From the NCBI RefSeq assembly GCF_002807035.1, contig NZ_NIUC01000005.1:59713-123712 (forward strand): a DNA stretch of 64,000 nt. The letters are read 5' to 3'. The position numbers and the translations under genes are program-made. The stretch is from Algoriphagus formosus. GTDB taxonomy: Bacteria; Bacteroidota; Bacteroidia; Cytophagales; Cyclobacteriaceae. The notes beneath the pieces are model-generated. The model saw only the letters and a program-made list of their open reading frames with translations, ran no database searches and was not told the DNA's origin. Numbering within the stretch: position 1 is the first letter of the stretch; every line of letters starts with the position of its first letter. This document shows, one piece after another, positions 1 to 7,865 of this stretch.

Positions 1-861
1 GGAGGCTAGTTTTTCCTTCACAAATACATTGACAGCAGAAGCCACACCTACACAGCCCAAGAGTAGAGCTATAAATGCAACCAAGCTCAAGAAATTGGAC
101 AGATTTTCAAATGACCTCCCTGTTGATCGCTTTCTATCTTCTACCGTATCTGCGTCAATCCGCTCGATTTCCCATTCATCCTCGAAAGGCTCGATAAGTA
201 AATCAATGTCTGTATTTTCGGCAAATACAAAATAGCGGTTATACTCCACACGACTTCCGTATTGGACCAAGCCAGTTTCTTCCAGGTAAGCCATTGGAAT
301 ATAGACGGCAGGAGCCACAGTGGCAGTGATTCCGGTTTGACCAGGCACCGACTGAAGTTCTCCGGCAATTTCAAATTCTACCTCTCCTACCTTGATGATG
401 TCTCCCACCTGAGCATCAAACTGGGCCATCAAAATTTTCTCGACCAGAGCTTTTTTTCCTCCAGCTCGAAAATCTGCATCCCCCGAAGCTGGAATTGTCT
501 CTAGATAACCGTAAAATGGAAAATCCCCTTCCAAGGCACGAACCTGAGTCAATCGACTAGCCCCTGTGGCTGGAAAGGCAACCATTGATGCAAAATTGAC
601 CTCGGAAGCTGTATTTAAAGCCATCGAATCGATGGGCTGATCTCCGATAGGTTTGTTGTTTTCAAGAACCAAATCCGCCCCTAAAAGCTCTTTAGCTTGA
701 TTATCAATATCCGAAGTGAGGTTTTCACCAAAACTGCTTATAGCTACCAAAGCGGCTATACCAACCACGATGGAACTGACAAAGAGGAGTAAACGTGAGA
801 TATTTTTTCGGAAATCCCGAAAAGCCATCCTTAGAATCCAAGCAAAATCAGGCATGGGCAT
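1..861 (-). CDS. YbbP-type ABC transporter permease, partial (FtsX/MacB fold)
   Basis: Inner-membrane permease of a YbbA-YbbP-like ABC system. The 5' end is inside the window and the C-terminus runs off the left edge, leaving 287 codons. The N-terminus reads MPMPDFAWILRMAFRDFRKN followed by a hydrophobic first membrane segment (LLLFVSSIVVGIAALVAI), then a soluble extracytoplasmic domain, then a second membrane segment beginning near the edge (FLSLVAFIALLLGCVGVASA). This is the FtsX/MacB layout. Two in-frame ATGs (861 and 855) overlap the end of the ATPase gene, so the two are translationally coupled. Its substrate is unknown. Family membership is confident; the YbbP assignment rests mainly on the neighbouring YbbA and TesA-like genes. 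Confidence 0.85.
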   Translation of the reverse strand, partial: MPMPDFAWILRMAFRDFRKNISRLLLFVSSIVVGIAALVAISSFGENLTSDIDNQAKELLGADLVLENNKPIGDQPIDSMALNTASEVNFASMVAFPATGASRLTQVRALEGDFPFYGYLETIPASGDADFRAGGKKALVEKILMAQFDAQVGDIIKVGEVEFEIAGELQSVPGQTGITATVAPAVYIPMAYLEETGLVQYGSRVEYNRYFVFAENTDIDLLIEPFEDEWEIERIDADTVEDRKRSTGRSFENLSNFLSLVAFIALLLGCVGVASAVNVFVKEKLAS

Positions 862-1525
862 CCTCCTGTATTTTTCCTCCTTTGATGTGTATGATTCGCT
901 GAGTCTTACCTGCTAATTCAGTATCGTGTGTGACCAAGACAAGCGTGGTCCCCTTTTCTTTATTCAAGTCGAAGATCAGCTTTTCAATCATTTCACCAGT
1001 CTCAGTATCTAGATTCCCTGTTGGCTCGTCCGCGAAAAGAATTTTGGGTTCATTGGCGAAAGCCCTTGCGATTGAAACCCGCTGCTGCTCTCCTCCTGAA
1101 AGTTGCGTGGGATAGTGAGTCGCCCGGTCGCCGAGTCCTACTTTTTCCAAAAGCTCTAAGGCCTTGGTTCTGGCATCTTTTCGCTTTTTAAGTTCCAAAG
1201 GGACCATGACATTTTCGAGGGCGGTGAGCGTTGGAAGCAATTGAAAATTTTGAAAAATAAATCCAACATCTTGATTTCTGACTGCTGCTCTTTGGTCTTC
1301 ACTTAGCTTTTCAAGTGCTTGACCATTTAACTGAACTGATCCGGTAGAAGCAGAGTCCAAACCTGCACAAAGCCCCAAAAGGGTGGTTTTACCACTACCT
1401 GAAGGTCCGACAATAGAGATAGTCTCCCCTGCCTGGATATCAAAATTCACCTGATCAAGAACAGTCAAACTACGACTACCACTTTTATAGGTTTTACTCA
1501 GGTCTTTTACTGAAAGAATATTCAT
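848..1525 (-). CDS. ABC transporter ATP-binding protein, YbbA/LolD-like
   Basis: Nucleotide-binding subunit that pairs with the permease gene it overlaps. Over 225 residues it shows a Walker A (GPSGSGKTT, about residues 40-48), Q-loop region (FIFQNFQLLP, about 89-98), ABC signature LSGGEQQR (142-149), Walker B ILFADEPTGNLD (162-173) and the switch His in LVTHD. Length and motifs fit the MacB/LolD/YbbA class of small ATPases. In gammaproteobacteria ybbA-ybbP is divergent from tesA, as here, which favours YbbA over LolD. The 200-base gap to the lipase gene at 1724 probably holds divergent promoters, but no clear box was found. Confidence 0.92.
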   Translation of the reverse strand: MNILSVKDLSKTYKSGSRSLTVLDQVNFDIQAGETISIVGPSGSGKTTLLGLCAGLDSASTGSVQLNGQALEKLSEDQRAAVRNQDVGFIFQNFQLLPTLTALENVMVPLELKKRKDARTKALELLEKVGLGDRATHYPTQLSGGEQQRVSIARAFANEPKILFADEPTGNLDTETGEMIEKLIFDLNKEKGTTLVLVTHDTELAGKTQRIIHIKGGKIQEDAHA

Positions 1526-1723
1526 GAAATGTTATTTCGTTTTGGATTTTGCTCATAGCTAGATCAACTCTAACTGCCAATATATTTTGAAAGAAAATTT
1601 TTTATTGAGTGAATCTAAACCAATTATTGATGAAAATTGTAGAAGAAACTGTCAAACGGTCCAAATTGGTTCCTATTTGACTACTTATCAGAACATTTAA
1701 CCACAGAAAGCGCTTTTGAAATA

Positions 1724-2425
1724 ATGAACAAACTCCAAACCTCCTCTTCATACCTACTATTGTTGATTTTATTTTCGGTTACCATATTTTCATCCTGCAG
1801 TGAAAATAAAACTTCGAAAACTGAAGAACTTGGCAGCGTAGAGAATGAACCTGTAGAAAAAGAGTCCAAGAAGACAATCCTTTTCTTTGGAAATAGTTTG
1901 ACTGCTGGATATGGAATAGATAAGGAAGACTCTTTTGCCGGGCTTACCCAGCAGCGTTTGGATAGTTTGGGTTTAGATTACCGCGTGATCAATGGGGGGC
2001 TAAGCGGGGAAACTACTGCAGGTGGATTTAGTCGATTAGATTGGTTTTTAGAAGAAGAGCCTTACATTTTTGTGCTGGAACTCGGTGGTAATGATGGTCT
2101 GAGAGGCATCCAACTTAGCGAAACACGTAGCAATCTGGAGAAAATTATCGACCAGGTTAGAAGTAAGTATCCTGAGACTCATATCATTTTGGCAGGAATG
2201 CAAATCCCACCGAATATGGGTCAAGAATATACCGATGAATTCAAATCCATTTACCCAGAAGTGGCTGCTGAAAAGAACGTGACACTTATTCCCTTTCTCC
2301 TTGAAGGGGTCGCAGGAAATCCAGATTTGAACCTACCAGACGGAATTCATCCTACTGAAGAAGGGCATCAGATCGTCTTTGAAACGGTTTGGCCTTATAT
2401 CAGAGACTTGGTTACGAATAGCTAA
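1724..2425 (+). CDS. TesA-like GDSL/SGNH lipase-esterase, lipoprotein
   Basis: Arylesterase/thioesterase of the SGNH hydrolase family. The N-terminus has a lipoprotein signal with a hydrophobic stretch ending in SSC (lipidated Cys about residue 25). Block I is FFGNSLTAGYG with nucleophile Ser58, block II is GGLSGETTAGG, block III is ELGGNDGLRG with the oxyanion Asn, and block V is DGIHPTEEGH with the catalytic Asp and His. All four SGNH positions are present. The Ser/Asp/His set and the divergent YbbA-YbbP genes match TesA, the E. coli acyl-CoA thioesterase I/protease I/lysophospholipase L1. Unlike soluble periplasmic TesA, this protein is predicted to be lipid-anchored. The exact substrate cannot be told from sequence. 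Confidence 0.9.
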   Translation: MNKLQTSSSYLLLLILFSVTIFSSCSENKTSKTEELGSVENEPVEKESKKTILFFGNSLTAGYGIDKEDSFAGLTQQRLDSLGLDYRVINGGLSGETTAGGFSRLDWFLEEEPYIFVLELGGNDGLRGIQLSETRSNLEKIIDQVRSKYPETHIILAGMQIPPNMGQEYTDEFKSIYPEVAAEKNVTLIPFLLEGVAGNPDLNLPDGIHPTEEGHQIVFETVWPYIRDLVTNS

Positions 2426-2440
2426 GATTTTTAAAATAGA

Positions 2441-3133
2441 CTAGACATCTTTCCAAATGGAATTCTCTTTTACCACTTTGCAGGGATTTCCATAAGCAAT
2501 CACTCCGTCAGGAATGTCTTTTGTCACGACGCTACCAGCACCAATCAGGGATCGCTTGCCGATTTTGACGTTATTAGAAATAACTGCCCCCGATCCAATC
2601 TCACTTCCTTCACCCACTTCCACATATCCCGATAAAACTGCAGCTGGATTGATACTTACAAAATCCCCCAAGGAAGCATGATGCCCTACTGACGCAGAAC
2701 GTTTTACAGAAACACCGAAACCCAGCCGAGAAAATGAAGAAACAACCGCTTGAGGTTCAATCAAAACACCTCCCTGATAGCTAGCACTCGGAGCAACATA
2801 ACTTAGTCTGTGCCTTACCGGTAGATAATCTTCTTGGGAGATTCCTCCTAATTCATTGAAATGTTGAAATAAAATAAACCGTATATGGGATTGCTGAACG
2901 CCAAACTGGACCATAAAAGGCTTATTCGCTTCGAAATCATACTCTCTATCAGAAAAGTAATGGATATCATATAAGGAAGGGACAAATTGGCAATCCGGCA
3001 AATCGACATTTTTCACCACATCAAACTGAGAAATTCCAAAGCTTTCGTTTACAAGATCTGTCATTAAACCAACACCTGCTTCACTATGCCCCAATAGTAT
3101 CAGCTTAAATTTTTCTTCTTTTGAAATCATCAT
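2441..3133 (-). CDS. NeuD/PglD-like sugar O- or N-acetyltransferase (left-handed beta-helix)
   Basis: Predicted acetyl-CoA-dependent acetyltransferase. Residues 1-90 form a Rossmann-like N-terminal domain (KLILLGHSEAG start). The C-terminal half has hexapeptide repeats typical of a left-handed beta-helix (SVGHHASLGDFVSINPAAVL, then GYVEVGEGSEIGSGAVI and KIGKRSLIGAGSVV), with the catalytic-type His pair in GHHASLG. This is the NeuD/PglD/PerB layout used for sialic-acid-like or nucleotide-amino-sugar acetylation. It is the last gene of a three-gene minus operon (gap of 7 bases after the glycosyltransferase), which supports a role in decorating a surface glycan. The acceptor sugar is unknown. 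Confidence 0.8.
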   Translation of the reverse strand: MMISKEEKFKLILLGHSEAGVGLMTDLVNESFGISQFDVVKNVDLPDCQFVPSLYDIHYFSDREYDFEANKPFMVQFGVQQSHIRFILFQHFNELGGISQEDYLPVRHRLSYVAPSASYQGGVLIEPQAVVSSFSRLGFGVSVKRSASVGHHASLGDFVSINPAAVLSGYVEVGEGSEIGSGAVISNNVKIGKRSLIGAGSVVTKDIPDGVIAYGNPCKVVKENSIWKDV

Positions 3134-3140
3134 TAGGAGA

Positions 3141-3980
3141 TTAATTTATCAAATGAGCAAAATATCTTTTCAACTCATAAGAAAAGGAACGGAAGAAATG
3201 TGTGAAATCCTGATCGATATATCTGAATTTGTACCAAGCATTAGAAATATTCACTAAATGCTTATTCTTATTGGTTTGACTTAGATATAACCCGTTGGGA
3301 TTGTAACGATACACACTGGTAATATCGGAGAGGTAAAAAATATCTCCCATTTGCTTATAAAAAGCAAACAATATGGCATCCAAGGGTAATGGTTTTTTAA
3401 TGATTCTATTCTTTAAGAGTAAATTCATTCTATTTCTGACCAACCAACAAGAAACATGTCCAAAATAAGACATTTTCTTATGCTCTTTTTTTGTAAATAT
3501 CTTATTTCCCTGAGGGATTTTTACTTCCCCTTCATTAGTGCCTATGCTATAATTGGTAATGCACATGTAAGCTTCAGGATATGATTCTAATGCATCTACT
3601 TGCTTTTGTAGCTTCAGTGGATCTAACCAGAAATCATCTCCATCACAAAATGCAACATACTTCCCTCTTGCTGACCCATACAATCCCAATTGATTTCCTC
3701 TACCTGCCTTTTTGCCAAAAAGTTTGATTTTTTTTGAGTCTTTTCTTAAAAATAATCTAATCTTATCTTGATTTTCGAGGGCAATTTTTTTGCATATTTC
3801 TCGAGTACGGTCCGGGCTTTCGTCTTCGCCTATCAAAATCTCAAATGGAAAGTCCGTTTTCTGGTTTAATATACTAGCTAGACATTCCTCAATGAATTTT
3901 TCATGCTGAAAAGTGGGGACACAAACCGATACTAAAGGTTCGATAGAATTAACTGGTTTCGACTCACCTAGATATTCCAT
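3141..3980 (-). CDS. Glycosyltransferase family 2 (GT-A fold)
   Basis: Inverting family 2 glycosyltransferase, 279 residues, cytoplasmic with no membrane segment. The N-terminus has the GT-A start (VSVCVPTFQHEKFIEECLAS), then ILIGEDESPDRT, and the metal/nucleotide-binding acidic motif FCDGDDFW near residue 117. Downstream sequence is divergent and rich in Lys, Asn, Phe and Tyr, and the gene is visibly more AT-rich than the core genes around it, as is common in exchangeable polysaccharide loci. It sits between a BKACE enzyme and a NeuD-like acetyltransferase with gaps of 6 and 7 bases, so all three are probably one transcript. Donor and acceptor are unknown. Confidence 0.88.
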   Translation of the reverse strand: MEYLGESKPVNSIEPLVSVCVPTFQHEKFIEECLASILNQKTDFPFEILIGEDESPDRTREICKKIALENQDKIRLFLRKDSKKIKLFGKKAGRGNQLGLYGSARGKYVAFCDGDDFWLDPLKLQKQVDALESYPEAYMCITNYSIGTNEGEVKIPQGNKIFTKKEHKKMSYFGHVSCWLVRNRMNLLLKNRIIKKPLPLDAILFAFYKQMGDIFYLSDITSVYRYNPNGLYLSQTNKNKHLVNISNAWYKFRYIDQDFTHFFRSFSYELKRYFAHLIN

Positions 3981-3986
3981 TAAAAA

Positions 3987-4826
3987 TTACAATTCAACTT
4001 GCTTTAGGGTATTGTAAAAACCCAACCTGCCAAATTCTTTTGGCTCCATAAAAGTTTTTTGATTGAGTTTGATAAGCTCATGAACTCGTTTTACCAACTG
4101 AGCATTAGTAGCTTTCTGATCTTTCGCTCGATCCCACCAAATGTTGTCTTCTAACCCAACTCTGACACCAAGACCCTGCGATATTGCCATCGAGTTGATT
4201 GACAGCTGATATTTGCCCAATCCTGCTAGAGACACATAATGATCACTTGGAATCTCTTGTAGAGCTGTAGCTACATGATTTAATTGAGCTTGGAATCCAG
4301 CGATATTCCCAAACAGTAAGTTCCAATAATAGGGGCCTTCCACAATTCCCTTTTGAATTAAATATTTTCCAAAATTGATCATTCCAAGATCAAAGCACTC
4401 TAGTTCTGGAATGACACCATTTTCTTTCATTTTATTGGCTAGACCAATTATGATATCAGGAGCATTTACTGAAGCTTGCTTCAAAAAGTTTAAAGAAGAC
4501 AAGGTAAGTGAGCACATATCAGGCTGCAGTTCCAACAACTCAGAACGCTTTTCGAACTCTGGAAAATTTCTCCCCGAACTGCTTCCACAAATAACCAAAT
4601 CTGGACAGTGCTTTCGTACACCTTCAAAGATCTCTTGATAAATACTTGCTTTGTAGGTAGGAACTCCATCTTTTTCCCTAGCATGAAGATGCGCTATAGT
4701 AATTCCAATTTCGTATGCCTCATGTGTCTGTTCTATGATTTCTGAAGGTGATACAGGCACATGAGGTGTCATCTCCTTGGTTGGAACCATGCCGGTAGGA
4801 CAAAAATTGATTATTATTTTACTCAT
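3987..4826 (-). CDS. BKACE-family beta-keto acid cleavage enzyme (DUF849)
   Basis: Member of the BKACE family, typified by 3-keto-5-aminohexanoate cleavage enzyme of lysine fermentation, which condenses a beta-keto acid with acetyl-CoA to give acetoacetate and a new acyl-CoA. Recognisable blocks are INFCPTGMVPTKEMTPHVP at the N-terminus, the metal-binding HLHAR (His46 and His48), VICGSSSGR (about 78-86), and GVRVGLEDNIWWD near the C-terminus carrying the conserved Glu. The length of 279 is normal for the family. It is the first gene of an operon with a glycosyltransferase and an acetyltransferase rather than with amino-acid fermentation genes, so its real substrate may be a precursor used in glycan modification. 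That link is inference. Confidence 0.85.
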   Translation of the reverse strand: MSKIIINFCPTGMVPTKEMTPHVPVSPSEIIEQTHEAYEIGITIAHLHAREKDGVPTYKASIYQEIFEGVRKHCPDLVICGSSSGRNFPEFEKRSELLELQPDMCSLTLSSLNFLKQASVNAPDIIIGLANKMKENGVIPELECFDLGMINFGKYLIQKGIVEGPYYWNLLFGNIAGFQAQLNHVATALQEIPSDHYVSLAGLGKYQLSINSMAISQGLGVRVGLEDNIWWDRAKDQKATNAQLVKRVHELIKLNQKTFMEPKEFGRLGFYNTLKQVEL

Positions 4827-5344
4827 CTGATTCTTTTTGATTTATAGAAAAACCCTTAATCAAATATTCTATTAATTAGTGGAAACACAAAAAGTTTTTT
4901 GGAGTGAATAATGTGAAAAACAGTTAGTTTATTGATTTGACTCTCTTTGGTAAAAACTAAAATTGATCTGAGGAATTGATTAAAAATCTCCTAAATCAAA
5001 TAAAAAGTAAGCTTATGAGAGGAAAGTCTTTGATGATAGCGGATGAAGCACTCAAATTAATGTTAATTCAAAATCAACGAGAAATAGAACTGTGATATAA
5101 AGGTGGATTTTCAAATACAAAAAGTCAGTAATTGCTCTATACAATAGATCAAATATGTCTTTTTTAATATTTGTTTTCTCTCCTTTACAAACAGAACCAA
5201 CCTAAAGCTATCATTAAAAGAAAGTCTAAACCTGTTCCTAGCGAGTCACATTTTCAAAAACAAAAAAATTTAAGATGAATTACAAAGATTCCTTAATTTA
5301 AAAAAATCGTGTTATATTTTCGACTTCATTAAAATTTTTAAAAA
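4827..5344. other. AT-rich intergenic gap, no gene seen
   Basis: This 518-base gap separates the divergent BKACE operon and GMC oxidoreductase gene. It is strongly AT-rich and holds only very short open frames, the longest noticed being about 26 codons near 5014. It must contain both promoters; a TATATTTTC sequence about 30 bases before the GMC start resembles but does not match the TAnnTTTG -7 box. No terminator-like hairpin, tRNA or repeat was recognised. Confidence 0.6.
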
Positions 5345-7087
5345 ATGAGCTTTCAAATCAAAGAGACTCCGGATACCTATGATGTGATTATTGTAGGCTC
5401 CGGTGCCGGAGGAGGCATGGCTTCCAAGGTTCTTTCAGAGGCCGGCCTTTCGGTAGCCGTTGTAGAGGCAGGTGGCGACTTTGATCCGGCTAAGGACGAA
5501 GACCGGACTCAACTCAGACCACCATGGGAATCACCAAGAAGAGGAGCAGGAACAAGAATTCGCCCCTTTGGAGATTTTGATGCAGCTATCGGCGGATGGG
5601 ATATCGAAGGTGAACCTTACACTAGAAAAAACGGCACTCAATTCGACTGGTTCAGATCTCGTATGGTCGGAGGCCGAACAAATCACTGGGGAAGAATATC
5701 TCTTCGATTTGGTCCGAATGATTTCAAAAGAGCAAGCATTGACGGCATGGGTGATGACTGGCCTATCGGCTATGATGAGTTAAAGCCCTACTATGACCGT
5801 GTCGATAAGTTGATCGGAGTTTTTGGCACCAAAGAAGGTATTTACAACGAGCCTGATGGCTTTTTCCTTCCTCCACCAAAACCTAGGCTTCATGAACTAT
5901 TTATAAAGAAAGGAGCAGATCGTGCCGGAATCCCTATGATTCCATCACGCCTCTCCATGCTGACCCGCCCTATCAATAATGAGCGGGGCGTTTGCTTTTT
6001 CTGCAACCAATGTAATCGAGCTTGTCAGGCCTATGCAGACTTTTCTGCAGGAACTTGTCTCGTACATCCTGCCATGAAAAAAGGAAAGGTTGACCTTTAC
6101 ACTTTTTCAATGGTACGCAAAGTAACGACCGATGATCAAGGTAAAGCAACTGGTGTTTCTTTTGTATCCAAAGTGGATATGAAAGAGTACAAACTCCGAT
6201 CTCGGGTAGTCGTCCTTGGTGCTTCTGCTTGTGAATCAGCACGGATCATGATGAACTCCAAATCGAAGTCTCACCCGAATGGAATCGGCGGGGACTCAGG
6301 CGTTCTTGGAAGATATTTACATGATTCTACAGGTGCTGACCGAATGGGAATCATGCCTGACTTGATTGATCGAGAACGATATAATGAAGACGGTGTTGGT
6401 GGCATGCACATGTACACCCCTTGGTGGTTAGATAATAAGAAGTTGGACTTTGCAAGAGGCTACCACATTGAATACTGGGGAGGTATGGGGCAACCTGCCT
6501 ACGGTACCGGTATGAGCATGGATAGCATGCGAAAATATATCAAAGATGAATTTGGTAATCCAAGTCCAAATGGCGGCTATGGAGAGGGACTGAAAAAAGA
6601 TATTCGAAGAATTTATGGCTCCACACTGGGAATGTCAGGAAGAGGTGAAAGTATTCCTCGCTACGACAACTACTGTGAGATCGATCCGAATGTAGTCGAC
6701 AAATATGGAATTCCTGTACTTCGATTTAATTATACTTGGTCTGATCAGGAAATCAAGCAGGCGAAACATATGCAGGATACCTTTGAGGAAATCCTGACCA
6801 ATGCTGGGGCGATATTGCTAGGTTCAAAACCCGGACCTGAAAGCAAGTATGGACTAGCGGCACCTGGGCGAATCATTCACGAGGTCGGCACAACCCGAAT
6901 GGGTAATGATGCTAAATCGTCCGTGGTCAACTCCAATTGCCAAGCCCATGACTGCGACAATTTATTCGTAGTCGACGCAGGACCTTTTGTCTCACAGGCA
7001 GACAAAAACCCAACTTGGACCATTCTTGCCTTGTCTTGGAGAACTTCCGATTACATTGTAGATCAGTTGAAACAAAAAAATATCTAA
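5345..7087 (+). CDS. GMC-family FAD oxidoreductase, gluconate/sugar dehydrogenase-like large subunit
   Basis: FAD-dependent alcohol or sugar dehydrogenase of the GMC superfamily, 580 residues. The N-terminal dinucleotide-binding motif is VIIVGSGAGGGMASKVL (about 14-30), followed by VVEAG. The substrate domain has MVGGRTNHWG, and the C-terminal GMC block reads HEVGTTRMG, then NLFVVDAGPFVSQADKNPTWT with the active-site His/Asn region. Residues 217-227 form a C-x2-C-x2-C-x3-C cluster that could hold an iron-sulfur centre, as in FAD-dependent glucose dehydrogenases. It has no signal peptide, while the partner gene 3 bases downstream has a twin-Arg-like one, so co-export as a complex is likely. 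The substrate is not known. Confidence 0.88.
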   Translation: MSFQIKETPDTYDVIIVGSGAGGGMASKVLSEAGLSVAVVEAGGDFDPAKDEDRTQLRPPWESPRRGAGTRIRPFGDFDAAIGGWDIEGEPYTRKNGTQFDWFRSRMVGGRTNHWGRISLRFGPNDFKRASIDGMGDDWPIGYDELKPYYDRVDKLIGVFGTKEGIYNEPDGFFLPPPKPRLHELFIKKGADRAGIPMIPSRLSMLTRPINNERGVCFFCNQCNRACQAYADFSAGTCLVHPAMKKGKVDLYTFSMVRKVTTDDQGKATGVSFVSKVDMKEYKLRSRVVVLGASACESARIMMNSKSKSHPNGIGGDSGVLGRYLHDSTGADRMGIMPDLIDRERYNEDGVGGMHMYTPWWLDNKKLDFARGYHIEYWGGMGQPAYGTGMSMDSMRKYIKDEFGNPSPNGGYGEGLKKDIRRIYGSTLGMSGRGESIPRYDNYCEIDPNVVDKYGIPVLRFNYTWSDQEIKQAKHMQDTFEEILTNAGAILLGSKPGPESKYGLAAPGRIIHEVGTTRMGNDAKSSVVNSNCQAHDCDNLFVVDAGPFVSQADKNPTWTILALSWRTSDYIVDQLKQKNI

Positions 7088-7090
7088 GCC

Positions 7091-7795
7091 ATGAACAGAA
7101 GAGAAAACCTCAAATTGCTTTTCACAGGCTCTCTGGGAGCGGGCTTGATGATGACTGGATGCGAACCAGAGGAGCAAGCTGTTACCGGACAGATTTTCGA
7201 AGGCGGCACCCCAGGAGGTCGAACCGCTGAGGAAAAGGCAAGAGACGCCAAACTTTTGGCTGACTCCTTTTTCACAGAGGAGGAGCGCAAAAAACTGGAT
7301 ACCCTGGTAGATATCATTATGCCGGCTGATTCCGAGTCTCCGGCAGCTACTGAATTGAAAGTGACTGATTTCATGGACTTTATGATGCTGGATCAGCCAG
7401 GCTATCAGACTCCTATGCGGGGTGGTTTGATGTGGCTGGACTTTGAAGCTGACGAGAAATTTGGCAAGCCTTTCAATGAGCTTTCCAAAAATCAAGTGAT
7501 TGAAATCGTCGAATTGGTAGCTTGGCCAGATAAGGCTGACCCTGCTTATGAAGGAGGAGTTCGCTGGTTCAATTTGCTTCGAAATCTAACCTGCACAGGC
7601 TATTTTACCACAGAGGCAGGCTGGAGGTACATGGGCTACAAAGGAAACACACCGAATGTCTGGGACGGAATTCCACAGCAGGTCTTGGATAAACATGGAC
7701 TTTCCAATCCCGAAAAATATACAGCATTTTACCTCAAACCTGAAGACCGGGGTAAAGTCGTCGAATGGGACGATGATGGAAATATTGTTGGTTAA
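7091..7795 (+). CDS. Gluconate 2-dehydrogenase subunit 3-like protein, twin-Arg lipoprotein
   Basis: Small subunit and escort of the preceding GMC oxidoreductase. The N-terminus MNRRENLKLLF resembles a twin-arginine motif, followed by a short hydrophobic stretch and a lipobox-like MMTGC (Cys about residue 24), suggesting a folded, cofactor-loaded complex exported and anchored by lipid. The middle region (KKLDTLVDIIMPADSESPAATE) and RWFNLLRNLTCTGYFTTEAGW match the subunit-3 family. This gene pair recurs across Bacteroidota. The gap between the two genes is 3 bases, so they are co-translated. A strong hairpin terminator follows at 7804, closing a two-gene operon. Confidence 0.87.
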   Translation: MNRRENLKLLFTGSLGAGLMMTGCEPEEQAVTGQIFEGGTPGGRTAEEKARDAKLLADSFFTEEERKKLDTLVDIIMPADSESPAATELKVTDFMDFMMLDQPGYQTPMRGGLMWLDFEADEKFGKPFNELSKNQVIEIVELVAWPDKADPAYEGGVRWFNLLRNLTCTGYFTTEAGWRYMGYKGNTPNVWDGIPQQVLDKHGLSNPEKYTAFYLKPEDRGKVVEWDDDGNIVG

Positions 7796-7803
7796 TCAAC
7801 TAT

Positions 7804-7833
7804 AAAATCCACGATAACTTCGTGGATTTTTTT
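7804..7833 (+). terminator. Rho-independent terminator after GMC operon
   Basis: A perfect 11-base-pair stem (AAAATCCACGA with TCGTGGATTTT) around a 5-base loop is followed by a T-run. It lies 9 bases after the subunit-3 stop codon. Confidence 0.88.
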
Positions 7834-7865
7834 ATTTTTAAAATTAAACTTAACCAACTCCTTTG

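Noticed and set aside
141..374. Open frame on the minus strand inside the YbbP-like permease
   Set aside because: It is in a different reading frame from the permease, which is continuous to the window edge with MacB/FtsX-like segments.
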